Positions 8,743 to 18,216 of a stretch of DNA of 64,000 nucleotides are shown piece after piece (the first letter of the stretch is position 1; every line of letters begins with the position of its first letter). A model generated the notes under the pieces. It had not been told where the DNA came from. It did not search any database and saw only the letters and a program-made list of their open reading frames with translations. The position numbers and the translations under genes were made by a program. Source of the stretch: Arthrobacter sp. H16F315 (GTDB lineage: Bacteria; Actinomycetota; Actinomycetes; Actinomycetales; Micrococcaceae); contig NZ_JAMXSS010000002.1 of the NCBI RefSeq assembly GCF_024124825.1, positions 2,108,001 through 2,172,000 of the forward strand. The letters are read 5' to 3'.

Positions 8743-8748
8743 TAGAGT
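8743..8748 (+). promoter_or_regulatory. -10 element of leaderless thioredoxin/TPR gene
   Basis: TAGAGT, then GGAACC, then ATG 8755. Confidence 0.6.
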
Positions 8749-8754
8749 GGAACC

Positions 8755-9744
8755 ATGACTTCGCCAGTTTCCCGCCCGGTCCCGCCAGCTGCCGCCAACC
8801 CGCTCAGCCTGCGGGGCGCCGTCGACCTTTCCGCCCTGAAACAGCGCCCCGCGCCGCCTGCCGCCGGATCACCACAGTTGCCCGGGGCCGCCGCCGGCGG
8901 CGAGGCGGAGCCCCCGGTCCGTCCGCTCCGGGTGGACATCACCGAAGCAAACTTCCAGGAACTCGTTGAGCTTTCGGCCCAGGTCCCGGTTGTCGTTGCA
9001 CTCTGGGCTTCCTATTCGCCAGGTTCCGCTGACGTGGTGGACACGCTGGAACGGATCGTGGACAGCTACGAGGGCCAGCTGGTGCTCGGCGCCGCGGACG
9101 TCGAAGCATTCCCGCAGCTCGCCCAGGCGTTCCAGGTGCAGGCGGTGCCGACCGCCGTGGCGCTGGTCAAGGGCCAGCCGGTGCCCCTTTTCCAGGGCGG
9201 TGCAGAGGAACCACAGGTCCGCAGCCTGCTGGATGAGCTGCTTAAGGTCGCCGGTGCGAACGGCGTGGCCGGACGTGTCGGCGCTGGGGGCGCAGGAGCT
9301 GCCGAACCCGAAGCTGCGCCGCTGCCTCCGCTGCACCAGAAGGCGTACGAGGCGATCGAAGCCGGGGACTTCGCTGCGGCCGCCGACGCGTACCGCCAGG
9401 CACTGCTGGAGATGCCGGCCGACTCTGAGGCCAAGACCGGACTGGCACAGGTGGGACTGATGGACCGGCTCCAGGTGCTTTCGTCAGCGGACACCGAGGC
9501 GCTGCGCCAGAAAGCCGCCGCCGGGCCGGATAACCTTGAGGCCCAGCTTGAGGTGGCGGACCTGGACGTCGCAGGCGGTCATATCGAGGACGGCCTCGGT
9601 AGGATCGTGGCGTTCATCGGCAGGAATTTCGGTCCGGAGCGGGAAACTGCGCGGATCAGGCTGCTGGAACTGTTCGATGTTGTGGGCCCGGCCGACGACC
9701 GCGTCGCGAAGGCGCGCCAAAACCTCGCTCGGGTGCTGTTCTGA
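8755..9744 (+). CDS. Thioredoxin-fold/TPR protein (CnoX/YbbN-like), no CXXC
   Basis: 329 aa. A proline-rich N-terminal 60 residues precede a thioredoxin fold (about 62-165), then a TPR-like helical region (about 195-329; EAIEAGDFAAAADAYRQAL). This order matches the CnoX/YbbN co-chaperone family, which hands unfolded proteins to chaperones. At the usual WCGPC site the sequence reads WASYSPGS, so both redox cysteines are lost and a thiol-disulfide role is unlikely; holdase function is inferred. The stop TGA overlaps the next ATG (9742-9746), so it is coupled with the flavin reductase downstream. Confidence 0.8.
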   Translation: MTSPVSRPVPPAAANPLSLRGAVDLSALKQRPAPPAAGSPQLPGAAAGGEAEPPVRPLRVDITEANFQELVELSAQVPVVVALWASYSPGSADVVDTLERIVDSYEGQLVLGAADVEAFPQLAQAFQVQAVPTAVALVKGQPVPLFQGGAEEPQVRSLLDELLKVAGANGVAGRVGAGGAGAAEPEAAPLPPLHQKAYEAIEAGDFAAAADAYRQALLEMPADSEAKTGLAQVGLMDRLQVLSSADTEALRQKAAAGPDNLEAQLEVADLDVAGGHIEDGLGRIVAFIGRNFGPERETARIRLLELFDVVGPADDRVAKARQNLARVLF

Positions 9745-10844
9745 TGGCGTCGGCGCTTTTCACTCCGCTGGAACTCCGCTCCCTGACCCTGCAGCACCGC
9801 GGCTGGGTATCTCCGATGTGCCAGTACAGCTGCGAGCCGGAAACCGGGGAAGGTGTCCCCAACGACTGGCACCTGATGCATCTGGGCGCGTTCGCCACCG
9901 GCGGGGCAGCCCTGATCCTCACCGAAGCGGCGGCCGTGAATGCCGCCGGCCGGATCAGCCCGCGTGACGCCGGCCTCTACAACGACGACCAGGCAGCGGC
10001 CTGGGAACGGATCACCTCCTTTGTGCACCGGCACGGCACCGCGGAGGCGAAAATCGGCACCCAGCTTGCGCACGCCGGCCGGAAAGCATCCTCCTACTGG
10101 CCGTTCTCCGGCCACACGGGAACTGTGCCGGCGGACGACGGCGGCTGGCCCACCGTGGGACCGGGCACCGGGGCTTTTGACGGCTACGAGGCACCATCGG
10201 CGATGACTGAGACCGAGATCGACGCCGTCATCGCGGACTTCGCCGCGGCCGCCGTCCGGGCCGTCGGAGCCGGCTTCGACACCATCGAAATCCATGGCGC
10301 CCACGGTTATCTGCTGCACCAGTTCCAGAGTCCGCTCATCAACGACCGCACCGATCGCTGGGGCGGCGACGAGGCTGGACGAAACCGGCTGACCCTCGCC
10401 GTGATAGATGCCGTCCGCGCGGTCATTCCCGACTCCATGCCCCTGCTGCTCCGGATCTCTGCCTCCGATTGGGCCGAAGGCGGCATCGACGTTGCGGATT
10501 CGGTCCGGCTGGCCAAGGCAGCCGCGGAGCATGGTGTGGATCTCGTGGATGTTTCCAGCGGTGGCGCCGTGGCACACCAGCAGATCAAGGCGGGGCCCGG
10601 CTACCAGACCGGTTTCGCCGCGCGCATCCGGCGCGAAACCGGAGTCCGGACCGGCACCGTTGGCCTGCTGACCTCCGCCGGCCAAGCCGAACATGCCGTG
10701 GCCACCGGACAGGCTGACGGCGTGTTCATTGCCAGGGCAGCATTGCGTGATCCGCACTGGTGGTTGCGGGCCGCGTTCGAACTTGGCGATAGCCTGGCGT
10801 GGCCCCCGCAATACGAACGTGCCATTCCCCGTCATTCCTTCTAG
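9744..10844 (+). CDS. NADH:flavin oxidoreductase, Old Yellow Enzyme family (YqjM-like)
   Basis: 366 aa TIM-barrel FMN enzyme that reduces activated C=C bonds with NAD(P)H. Markers of the YqjM/thermophilic-like class are present: the MCQYS cysteine near the N-terminus, the HGAHGYLLHQF histidine pair that binds the substrate carbonyl, and the FMN-phosphate segment near GQADGVFIARAALRDPHW. It overlaps the upstream thioredoxin-fold gene by one base, which suggests co-translation and possibly a shared stress role. Cytoplasmic; physiological substrate unknown. Confidence 0.9.
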   Translation: MASALFTPLELRSLTLQHRGWVSPMCQYSCEPETGEGVPNDWHLMHLGAFATGGAALILTEAAAVNAAGRISPRDAGLYNDDQAAAWERITSFVHRHGTAEAKIGTQLAHAGRKASSYWPFSGHTGTVPADDGGWPTVGPGTGAFDGYEAPSAMTETEIDAVIADFAAAAVRAVGAGFDTIEIHGAHGYLLHQFQSPLINDRTDRWGGDEAGRNRLTLAVIDAVRAVIPDSMPLLLRISASDWAEGGIDVADSVRLAKAAAEHGVDLVDVSSGGAVAHQQIKAGPGYQTGFAARIRRETGVRTGTVGLLTSAGQAEHAVATGQADGVFIARAALRDPHWWLRAAFELGDSLAWPPQYERAIPRHSF

Positions 10845-10904
10845 GGACCCGCTGGCAGCCAAGGTTACGCCTTTCGGAGGATCCCTTCCGGGTGCCGGGG
10901 CAGC

Positions 10905-10910
10905 TAGCGT
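10905..10910 (+). promoter_or_regulatory. -10 element of leaderless ABC transporter operon
   Basis: TAGCGT, then AGCGTT, then ATG 10917. Confidence 0.5.
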
Positions 10911-10916
10911 AGCGTT

Positions 10917-11722
10917 ATGAGTCTTCCTGAACCACATCCGCACGGCACTGGACACCAGCCCGGGCAGGAGGTTCCGGCGCTTTCGCTGCGCGGGCTCGCC
11001 AAGCGCTTTGGCGATAAAATCGCCGTCGACGGTATCAGCCTGGATATTCCGGCAGGCTCCTTTTACGGTATCGTCGGCCCGAACGGAGCCGGTAAGACCA
11101 CCACGCTGTCCATGGCTACCGGGCTGCTGCGGCCGGACTTCGGCACGGCGCTGGTGCACGGAGTGGATGTCTGGCAACGGCCGCTGGCGGCCAAAAAACT
11201 CATGGGAATCCTCCCTGACGGTGTCCGGCTCTTTGACCGGCTGACCGGCGAACAGCTGGTGAGCTATGCCGGGCTGCTGCGCGGCATGGCCAAGGATGTG
11301 GTGTCCGCACGGGTCACGGAACTGCTGGCTGCCCTGGACCTGGGGGCCGATGCGGGAACGCTGGTGGTTGACTACTCCGCCGGGATGACCAAAAAGATTG
11401 CCCTCGCCTCCGCGCTGATCCACGCGCCCCGGCTACTGGTCCTCGACGAGCCGTTTGAGTCGGTGGATCCCGTGTCGGCCGCCAACATCCGCGACATCCT
11501 GGACCGGTACGTGGCGTCCGGGGGCACAGTGATTATTTCCAGCCACGTGATGGACCTGGTCCAGCGGATGTGCGACCACGTGGCCGTCGTCGCCGCCGGG
11601 CGGGTCCTGCAGCCGGGACGGTGGACGCGGTCCGCGGCGGCGGATCCCTCGAGGACCGATTCGTCCAACTGGTCGGCGGCCGCAACCACACGGAGGGGCT
11701 GGAATGGTTGCGCACCTTCTAA
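10917..11722 (+). CDS. ABC transporter ATP-binding protein (frameshifted in this sequence)
   Basis: About 268 aa when repaired. Walker A GPNGAGKTTT, a degenerate signature YSAGMTKK, Walker B LLVLDEP and the switch histidine in SSH are all present, so ATP hydrolysis is likely. After about residue 233 (GRVLQ) the frame is lost by one missing G near 11611-11616; the other frame continues with EDRFVQLVGG and ends at TAA 11720-11722. As read, the first frame would run on to 12755 through the permease gene, which is clearly wrong. It overlaps the permease start by 19 bases and forms an ABC-2 type exporter with it. Substrate unknown. Confidence 0.88.
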
Positions 11723-13274
11723 GGCTCAAGCTGACCCTGCTGCGCAACAGCGTCCGGCGCAGTCCCTGGCAGCTGGTGGGCCTTGGCATCGGTGCCCTTT
11801 ATGCGCTGGGGCTGGCGGCCCTCGGCGTCACTGCCCTGCTGCTGCTCCGCGGCGAGGACGCGCCCCTGGCGCAGACTGTTATTGTGCTGGGCGGCTCCGC
11901 GGCGCTGCTGGGCTGGGCGCTCATCCCGGTTGCCGTCTCAGCCGCCGACATGACCCTGGACCCGGCACGGTTCACCACCTTCGCCGTGCCGATGCCGGCG
12001 TTGCTGACCGGGCTCGCCCTGGGCGGGCTGATCGGAATCCCGGGAATTGCGACCACACTGTTGGCGCTTGGCACCGTCGGGACCTGGTCACGGAGCCTCC
12101 CCGGCGCGGTGGGCGCCCTCATCGGTGCGGTGCTCGGCGTGCTCAGTTGCATTGTGCTTTCCAAGGTGGCCACCACGGCCACGGCCGGGCTGGCGGGTTC
12201 CCGCCGTTTCAAGGACGCCAGCGCCGTCGTCTTCCTGATCCCGCTGGTCCTGATGGGCCCGATTGTGGCCAGTGTCGCCGGGGGCATCGCCGGTTCCGGG
12301 CAATTCCTGACCGGACTCGCCGGAACGCTCTCGTGGACCCCGGCAGGTGCGGCGTGGTCCCTTGGCGGGGAACTCGCCGCGGGGAGCTATGGTGCCGCGG
12401 CGCTGAAGTTCCTGATCGCGCTGACCACACTCGCCGGACTGGCGCTGTGCTGGAAACTCCTGCTGCAGCGGGCCCTCGTGACGCCCCCGTATGCCGGCAC
12501 CGCCAAAAAGCGCGCCGCAGGGCTGGGCTTCTTCGCCCTGTTCCCGGGAACCCCGACGGGAGCAGTCGCGGCGCGGTGCCTGAGCTATTGGCTCCGCGAC
12601 CCAAGGTACGCCGGCACCCTCGTGGTCGTCCCGCTGCTGCCGGTGCTGCTCCTGTTCCAGGCGACCCAGACCGGGTCCTACGGACTGCTGCTCTTTATCG
12701 GCCCACTGATTGCGTTCCTGCTCGCCTGGTCCATCTCAACGGACGTCTCTTATGACAGCACCGCCTTCGCCCTGCACCTTTCGACCGGAGTCAGGGGAGC
12801 CACGACCGGCTCGGCCGCGCCTTGGCATGCCTGGTCTTCGCCCTGCCGGCGGTGCTGGCGCTCAGCGTCCTGCCCTTCCTCTTCGGCGCCGACTGGACGC
12901 TGCTGCCCGGCGTGCTCGGGCTCTCCCTTGGGGTGCTGTTCAGCGGGCTGGGCCTGTCCTCGGTGGTCTCGGCACGCTACACCGTCGCGGTGCCGCTCCC
13001 CGGCGACAGCCCGTTCAAGAAGCCGCCGGGCAATATGGCGCAGGCGATGGCCGTGCAGTTCGGCGGCATGGGGGTGCTCCTGGTGCTGATGCTCCCCGAA
13101 GTCGCACTGGTAGTGGCGCAATTCGTCACCGGCAGCACAGTGCCCGGCTGGATCAACCTGGTCCTGGGCCCGGTCCTGGGCGCGGCGTTGTTCGCCGCAG
13201 GAGTGCGGCTCGGTGGCAGATGGCTCGACGCGCGCGGGCCTGAACTGCTGGCCCAGCTCGCCGTCAACCGGTGA
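11704..13274 (+). CDS. ABC-2 type transporter permease (frameshifted in this sequence)
   Basis: About 523 aa when repaired, with roughly a dozen hydrophobic segments, in the large exporter permease class common in actinobacteria. The first frame is good to about 12795 (LHLSTGVRGA) and a second frame continues from there (HDRLGRALACLVFALP) to TGA 13272-13274. A single C missing near 12799-12801 explains the shift. The ATG at 11704 lies inside the end of the ATPase gene. Together they should form one efflux pump; the cargo cannot be told. Confidence 0.85.
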
Positions 13275-13347
13275 GGCGGGAACCGCAGCCGGGACCCGAA
13301 CAGCAGTGCCGATGCCGTCCCGTCGCACTGCCGTCACATCCAGCGGC

Positions 13348-13353
13348 TAAGAT
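13348..13353 (+). promoter_or_regulatory. -10 element of leaderless DUF3039 gene
   Basis: TAAGAT, 7 bases, ATG 13361. It also decides between three clustered in-frame ATG codons (13352, 13361, 13370). Confidence 0.5.
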
Positions 13354-13360
13354 GGATGTT

Positions 13361-13681
13361 ATGAACAGCATGACCGATCCTCTCGAAAACGACCCGATGC
13401 GCGAGCTCTCCGGAACCGGGACGTCGACGGCCACGATCGAGCGCGAGGAACTGCGCCAGGACGTTGAGCCCGGGGACCGGGAACGATTTTCGCACTACGT
13501 GCGCAAGGAAAAAATCATGGAGTCCGCGCTGTCCGGCGACCCCGTGATCGCCTTGTGCGGCAAAGTGTGGACACCGGGCCGCGATCCGAAGAAGTTCCCC
13601 GTCTGCCCCGAATGCAAAGAGGTCTACGAAGGCCTCCGTCCCGGCGGCGACGGCGGCGGCAAGGGCGACGGCGGCAAGTAG
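13361..13681 (+). CDS. DUF3039 family protein
   Basis: 106 aa. The conserved core TATIEREELRQDVEPGDRERFSHYV-type stretch is followed by a cysteine in VIALCGKVW and a CPECK pair, three cysteines that could bind zinc. This is the DUF3039 family, restricted to actinobacteria and without known function. The last 15 residues are a Gly/Lys tail (GGDGGGKGDGGK). It precedes the helicase by 200 bp in the same direction; a link is only suggested by order. Confidence 0.85.
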   Translation: MNSMTDPLENDPMRELSGTGTSTATIEREELRQDVEPGDRERFSHYVRKEKIMESALSGDPVIALCGKVWTPGRDPKKFPVCPECKEVYEGLRPGGDGGGKGDGGK

Positions 13682-13880
13682 CCCGGCCGGGCAGCGCGGG
13701 ACGCGGCAGCACGTACCGCGTCCGGGAGTCCGGCCGCGCGTCGGGGGCCCTGTCCGTCCGGCGCATGCTGCCCGGTCCCCGCTGGCCGGTGAGTACTGAC
13801 GGTTCATCCGAAAAGATTGGTGTTTTTGTGTTTTATTGGGTTTTCCCGGCAGCGGCAGTGCGCGAAATGGCGGGTCCCAG

Positions 13881-15668
13881 GTGACGGAGACACTCTTTGG
13901 CGGACCAGTGCTGCCCCCCGCGTATCCTGAGCGGGCAGCCTGGGGAACCGCGCCGAAGCTCCGCGCCTGGCAGCAGGAAGCCCTCGACAGCTACTTCGCC
14001 TCTCATCCCCGGGACTTCCTTGCGGTTGCTACGCCCGGCGCCGGCAAAACGACCTTCGCGCTGCGGGTGGCGTCCATGCTGATCGAGGCCAATATCGTCA
14101 ACCGAGTCACGATTGTTGCGCCCACGGACCACTTGAAGCGGCAGTGGGCGGACGCCGCCGCCAAGGTGGGCATCGCCATTGATCCGAATTTTAAGAACGC
14201 CGACGGCCAGCACGGCCGGGGCTTCATCGGCGTCGCCGTCACCTACGCCCAGGTGGCGAGCAAGCCGATGCTGCACCGCGCGAAGACCGAGGCCGCACGC
14301 ACGCTGGTGATCCTGGACGAAATCCACCACGGCGGCGAGGCGTTGTCGTGGGGGGACGGGCTCCGCGAAGCCTTCGAGCCCGCGGCACGCCGGCTCTCCC
14401 TGACGGGTACGCCGTTCCGGTCAGACACCTCGCCGATCCCCTTTGTGGAATACGCCGAGGACCGGGACGGGATCCGCCGCTCCAAAGCCGACTACACCTA
14501 CGGCTACGGCAAGGCGCTCCGGGACCACGTGGTCCGTCCCGTGATGTTTATGGCCTACTCCGGGCAGATGCGCTGGCGCACAAGCGGCGGCGAGGAAATG
14601 GCGGCTTCCCTCGGCGAATCGGCAGTCACCAAGGACGTTACCTCCCAGGCCTGGCGGACGGCACTGAACCCAACAGGTGAATGGATTCCGGCGGTTCTGG
14701 CCGGGGCGGACAAACGCCTCAGTGAGGTACGCCGGACCGTTCCCGACGCCGGCGGGCTGGTAATCGCGACCGACCACGACGACGCGCGCGCCTACGCCGG
14801 GCAGCTGAAGAGGATCACCGGCGAATCGCCCACGGTCATCCTCTCCGACGACACCAAGGCCTCCAGCAAGATCGAGGAGTTCACGGCGAGCGAGAAGCGC
14901 TGGATGGTGGCCGTGCGGATGGTCTCCGAAGGTGTGGACGTCCCCCGGCTCTCCGTCGGTGTGTATGCGACATCCACCGCCACCCCGCTCTTCTTCGCCC
15001 AGGCTGTGGGACGTTTTGTCCGCGCCCGGAAACGCGGCGAGACGGCGTCGGTCTTCCTGCCTTCCGTGCCGCAACTGATGGCACTGGCGAACTCTATGGA
15101 GGCCGAGCGGGACCACGCCCTGGACCGTCCGGAGAAGGAGGACGGCGAGGGCCTCTTCAACCCGGAGGACTCGCTGATGGACGAGGCGAACCGCGAGGAG
15201 AAAGCCTCCGATTCGTTGACCAAGGGCAAGTTTGAGGCCCTGGATTCGCAGGCCTCCTTTGACCGCGTACTTTTCGACGGCGGCGAGTTCGGCACCGGCG
15301 GCGAGGTGGGCTCGGAGGACGAACTGGACTTTCTGGGGATTCCGGGCCTGCTCGACGCCGAGCAGGTCGGCACGCTGCTGCGCCAACGCCAGCACGATCA
15401 GCTCAACCGCAAAAACTCACGGTCTGCGCAAGGTGCGGCGTCCGCCGCGGCGGCGCCCGCCATGCCGGACCACCGCATGCTGATGGACCTGCGCACCGAA
15501 CTGGCCAAGAACGTCGCGGCCTGGTCCGCGCGCACCGGCACCCCGCACGGCGTCGTCCACACCAAGCTCCGGACGGTGTGCGGGGGTCCGGCTGTGGCGC
15601 AGGCAAACGAGGAGCAACTGCAGACCCGGTTGCGGAAACTCCAGGACTGGTTCGTCGGCCGGAAGTAG
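13881..15668 (+). CDS. DEAD/DEAH-box helicase (superfamily 2)
   Basis: 595 aa from GTG 13881. Motif I is ATPGAGKTT, motif II LDEIHH (DExH), motif III LTGTPFR, and motif VI QAVGRFVRARKRG, so both RecA-like domains are complete. The C-terminal about 190 residues (acidic, then a helical end QTRLRKLQDWF) are specific to this actinobacterial group. It probably unwinds nucleic acid using ATP; a repair role is plausible but not shown. An in-frame start at 13836 exists, but the sequence VTETLFGG after GTG 13881 fits better. A strong terminator follows. Confidence 0.88.
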   Translation: MTETLFGGPVLPPAYPERAAWGTAPKLRAWQQEALDSYFASHPRDFLAVATPGAGKTTFALRVASMLIEANIVNRVTIVAPTDHLKRQWADAAAKVGIAIDPNFKNADGQHGRGFIGVAVTYAQVASKPMLHRAKTEAARTLVILDEIHHGGEALSWGDGLREAFEPAARRLSLTGTPFRSDTSPIPFVEYAEDRDGIRRSKADYTYGYGKALRDHVVRPVMFMAYSGQMRWRTSGGEEMAASLGESAVTKDVTSQAWRTALNPTGEWIPAVLAGADKRLSEVRRTVPDAGGLVIATDHDDARAYAGQLKRITGESPTVILSDDTKASSKIEEFTASEKRWMVAVRMVSEGVDVPRLSVGVYATSTATPLFFAQAVGRFVRARKRGETASVFLPSVPQLMALANSMEAERDHALDRPEKEDGEGLFNPEDSLMDEANREEKASDSLTKGKFEALDSQASFDRVLFDGGEFGTGGEVGSEDELDFLGIPGLLDAEQVGTLLRQRQHDQLNRKNSRSAQGAASAAAAPAMPDHRMLMDLRTELAKNVAAWSARTGTPHGVVHTKLRTVCGGPAVAQANEEQLQTRLRKLQDWFVGRK

Positions 15669-15681
15669 CCGCTGACGGCAC

Positions 15682-15712
15682 AAAAAAGGACCGGGTGACC
15701 CGGTCCTTTTTT
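15682..15712. terminator. Bidirectional Rho-independent terminator
   Basis: Near-perfect 15-bp arms (15682-15696 and 15698-15712) with A6 on the left and T6 on the right. It sits between the convergent helicase and lipoprotein genes and can stop both transcripts. Confidence 0.92.
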
Positions 15713-15741
15713 GGTGGCCTTGGCCGGCCGCAGTCCTGCCG

Positions 15742-16089
15742 CTACTGGCCGCCGCCGGCGCAGAGCCCGCCGAGCGTCTGGCCCGCAGCCGTGTAGCCGG
15801 CCTGCATGTCCTGCAGTTTGGCGGAATCCGGGTTTTCCTTCGCCGTCTCGTCCAGGTATTCGACGATGGATTGCAGCGGGGCCTTGATCTCCCCGCCCGC
15901 GGTGGCCTCGATGGGCCGGAGCCGGTTGGCCAGGCGGATCATCCCTGCCTTGTCCTCGGCGGAGGTTGGTCCGGCGCCGACGGACTGGACCCGGGCGCAG
16001 GACTCCTGGGTGGTGTCTTGGGGTGCCGAGCAGCCGGCAGCGCCGAGCAGTGCACCGGCAGCGATCAGGACGGTCAGGGTCTTTTTCAT
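15742..16089 (-). CDS. Small secreted lipoprotein
   Basis: 115 aa. The signal peptide MKKTLTVLIAAGALLGAAGC ends in a lipobox (LGAAGC), so the cysteine at residue 20 should be lipidated and the protein anchored outside the membrane. The mature part is helical and acidic, about 95 residues, with one further cysteine pair (residue 31 and near the C-terminus). GGAG lies 6 bases before the ATG. I do not recognise a functional family. Confidence 0.85.
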   Translation of the reverse strand: MKKTLTVLIAAGALLGAAGCSAPQDTTQESCARVQSVGAGPTSAEDKAGMIRLANRLRPIEATAGGEIKAPLQSIVEYLDETAKENPDSAKLQDMQAGYTAAGQTLGGLCAGGGQ

Positions 16090-16197
16090 GTTCTACTCCG
16101 GATTTTTTACGGGTCAGGCGATATTGGCAGGGATTTCGAGTCTACTTCGAGGGCACAGGATTTTCTGTCAGCGCTCCGGCCGGTGTGACGCAAGGGT

Positions 16198-16872
16198 TCA
16201 GGCGATGTCCACGCCGCCGAGTTCCATTTCCGCGAACGAGTCCTCAAGATCCTCGGCAATGCCCACGGTGAGGTCCCGCAGGACCGTCACTGAGTATCCG
16301 GCCTGGACGCCGTCAAGTGCAGTCGCCTTAACGCAATGGTCGGTGGCGATTCCGACGACAACAAGATCTTCGACGTCGTGGCTTTGCAGCCAGTCGTCCA
16401 GCCCGATCGCGTCCTCGCCGGGGGCGGAATCGCTGCTCGAAAAGGACCCGGCGACGTCGGCAGCACCGGCAGCGTCCACCGAAAGGGGCATGGCTCCGGG
16501 CTTCCGGTCTCCGGTGGGCACGGCATCGTCCGGGGCCAGGAGTCCTTCGAACCCCGAGTAGGCGGCGGTGAACTGGCCCTTGCGGAAATAGGCCTGGATG
16601 TATTCCGGATCCAGGTCCGGATGCAGTTCGGCACCGCGGGTTCCGGCCACGCAGTGCCTCGGCCAGCTGTCGACGAAGTCCGGGTCATCGGAGAAGTGCC
16701 CACCCGGGTCCACATGCCAGTCCTGGGTTGCCAGGATGTGGTCAAACTGTCCGTGGTGGGCGTCAACGTATTCGCTGATGGCACCGGCGAGCTCCGCCCC
16801 GCCGGCAACGGCCAGGGAGCCTCCTTCGCAAAAATCGTTCTGGACGTCGACGATGATCAGGGCGCGGGACAT
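16198..16872 (-). CDS. pncA: Nicotinamidase / isochorismatase-family hydrolase
   Basis: 224 aa. It converts nicotinamide to nicotinic acid and ammonia in NAD salvage. The catalytic triad is visible: Asp in IVDVQNDF, Lys in YFRKGQF and Cys in ATDHCVKAT. QDWHVDPGGHF supplies the metal-binding Asp and His. A Ser/Ala-rich insertion at about residues 120-150 makes it slightly longer than the family. Its ATG overlaps the stop of pncB by one base, so the two enzymes that feed nicotinamide into the Preiss-Handler pathway are co-translated. Confidence 0.93.
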   Translation of the reverse strand: MSRALIIVDVQNDFCEGGSLAVAGGAELAGAISEYVDAHHGQFDHILATQDWHVDPGGHFSDDPDFVDSWPRHCVAGTRGAELHPDLDPEYIQAYFRKGQFTAAYSGFEGLLAPDDAVPTGDRKPGAMPLSVDAAGAADVAGSFSSSDSAPGEDAIGLDDWLQSHDVEDLVVVGIATDHCVKATALDGVQAGYSVTVLRDLTVGIAEDLEDSFAEMELGGVDIA

Positions 16873-18201
16873 CAGTTCTCCTCGTAAATGGTCGGGATGG
16901 CCGCTTCGCCGCGCTGCAGGCGGTTGACGACAGAGGGAAGCTCCTTCATGGTGTCCGCGTGGCGCCGGCGGGCACGGAGCACACCTTCCGGGCCGGTCCA
17001 GCCAGGCACAAGTTCGCCGTTTTTGATGAACTGTTGGAGCAGGGGCCGGTCATTGCCGTCGTCGTCCGGGCGGTGGCCGACCCCGATAATTTCCTGCGTG
17101 GCGGTGCCGCGCTCGTTGAGCTTGCGCAGGGCGTACTTGCGCCCGCCCTTGCTGGTTTTGTGTTTTTGCCGCCTTCGCGACGGCGACGAAGCTGCCGGCG
17201 TCGTCCGTGCGGCTCACCAGCTTGTAAACCATGCTGGCCGTCGGAGCACCGGACCCGGTAACGAGCGAGGTACCGACACCATAGGAGTCCACCGGGGCGG
17301 ACTGCAGGGCGGCGATGGCGAACTCGTCCAGGTCGGAGGTGACGATGATGCGGGTCCGCTCATTGCCCAGGTCGTCCAGGAACTGCCGCACCCATTGGGC
17401 CTGCGCCACGAGGTCGCCGGAGTCCAGGCGCACCGCCCCGAGTTTGTCGCTGGCCAGTTCGACGGCGGTGCGCACGGCCGCCTCGACATCGTAGGTGTCC
17501 ACCAGGAGCGCAGTGCCTTCGCCCATGGAGGCGATCTGCGCCTCAAAGGCCTCGCGTTCGGTGTCGTGCAGGAGGGTAAAGGAATGCGCGGCGGTGCCGA
17601 CGGTCTTGAGCCCGTAGCGCAGGCCGGCGGCCAGGTTCGAGGTGCTGTCGAAGCCGGCGATAATCGCGGCGCGGGCGGCGGCAACTGCGGATTCCTCCTG
17701 GGTCCGGCGCGAGCCCATCTCCACGCAGGGCCGGCCGCCGGCCGCGGTGATCATCCGCGAGGCCGCCGAAGCGATCGCGCTGTCGTGGTTGAGGATCGAG
17801 AGGATGTAGGTTTCCAGGATGCAGGCTTCGGCGAACGTGGATTCCACAATCAGGATGGGGGAGCTGGGGAAGTAGGCGTCGCCCTCCGCGTAGCCCCAGA
17901 TATCACCCGAGAACGAAAATCCCGCCAGGTAGTCCAGCGTCTCCTCGTTGACCACCTTCGTCCGGCGCAGGAAGTCGATCTCGGCGCCGCCGAAGCGGAA
18001 GTCGGCGATGCCCTCCAACAGCCTGCCGGTGCCGCCCACAATGCCGTAGCGGCGTCCGTCCGGCAGGCGCCGGGCAAAGGCCTCGAACACTGACTTGCGG
18101 TGGGCGGCGCCGGAATGCAAAGCGGCCTGGAGCATGGTCAGTTCGTAATGGTCGGTGTACAGGGACGTGCGGGGACGGCCCCAGCCAGCTGATGAACTCA
18201 C
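16872..18201 (-). CDS. pncB: Nicotinate phosphoribosyltransferase (frameshifted in this sequence)
   Basis: About 442 aa when repaired. It makes nicotinate mononucleotide from nicotinate and PRPP, the step after PncA. The N-terminus SLYTDHYELTMLQAAL and the middle (FEAFARRLPDGRRYGIVGG, DSGDLVAQAQWVR) are typical. After KAAKT the frame breaks near 17157-17162, where one extra base fits best; the other frame continues through GRKYALRKLNERG to a TGA at 16872-16874. Start GTG 18199-18201 follows a -10 element TAGAGT by 6 bases. The 59-bp repeat array begins three bases upstream of that -10. Confidence 0.9.
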
Positions 18202-18207
18202 GAATTC

Positions 18208-18213
18208 ACTCTA
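18208..18213 (-). promoter_or_regulatory. -10 element of leaderless pncB
   Basis: TAGAGT on the minus strand, 6 bases before GTG 18201. Its -35 region falls inside the first 59-bp repeat unit. Confidence 0.6.
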
Positions 18214-18216
18214 GTC

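Noticed and set aside
9579..11423. Long minus-strand open frame (about 614 codons) opposite the oxidoreductase and ABC ATPase genes
   Set aside because: A shadow of high G+C coding sequence; no family resemblance, and the plus-strand proteins are well recognised.
10917..12755. A 612-residue fusion protein of ABC ATPase and Arg/Pro-rich tail
   Set aside because: The tail is the permease gene read in the wrong frame after a one-base loss near 11614; the ATPase ends at 11722.
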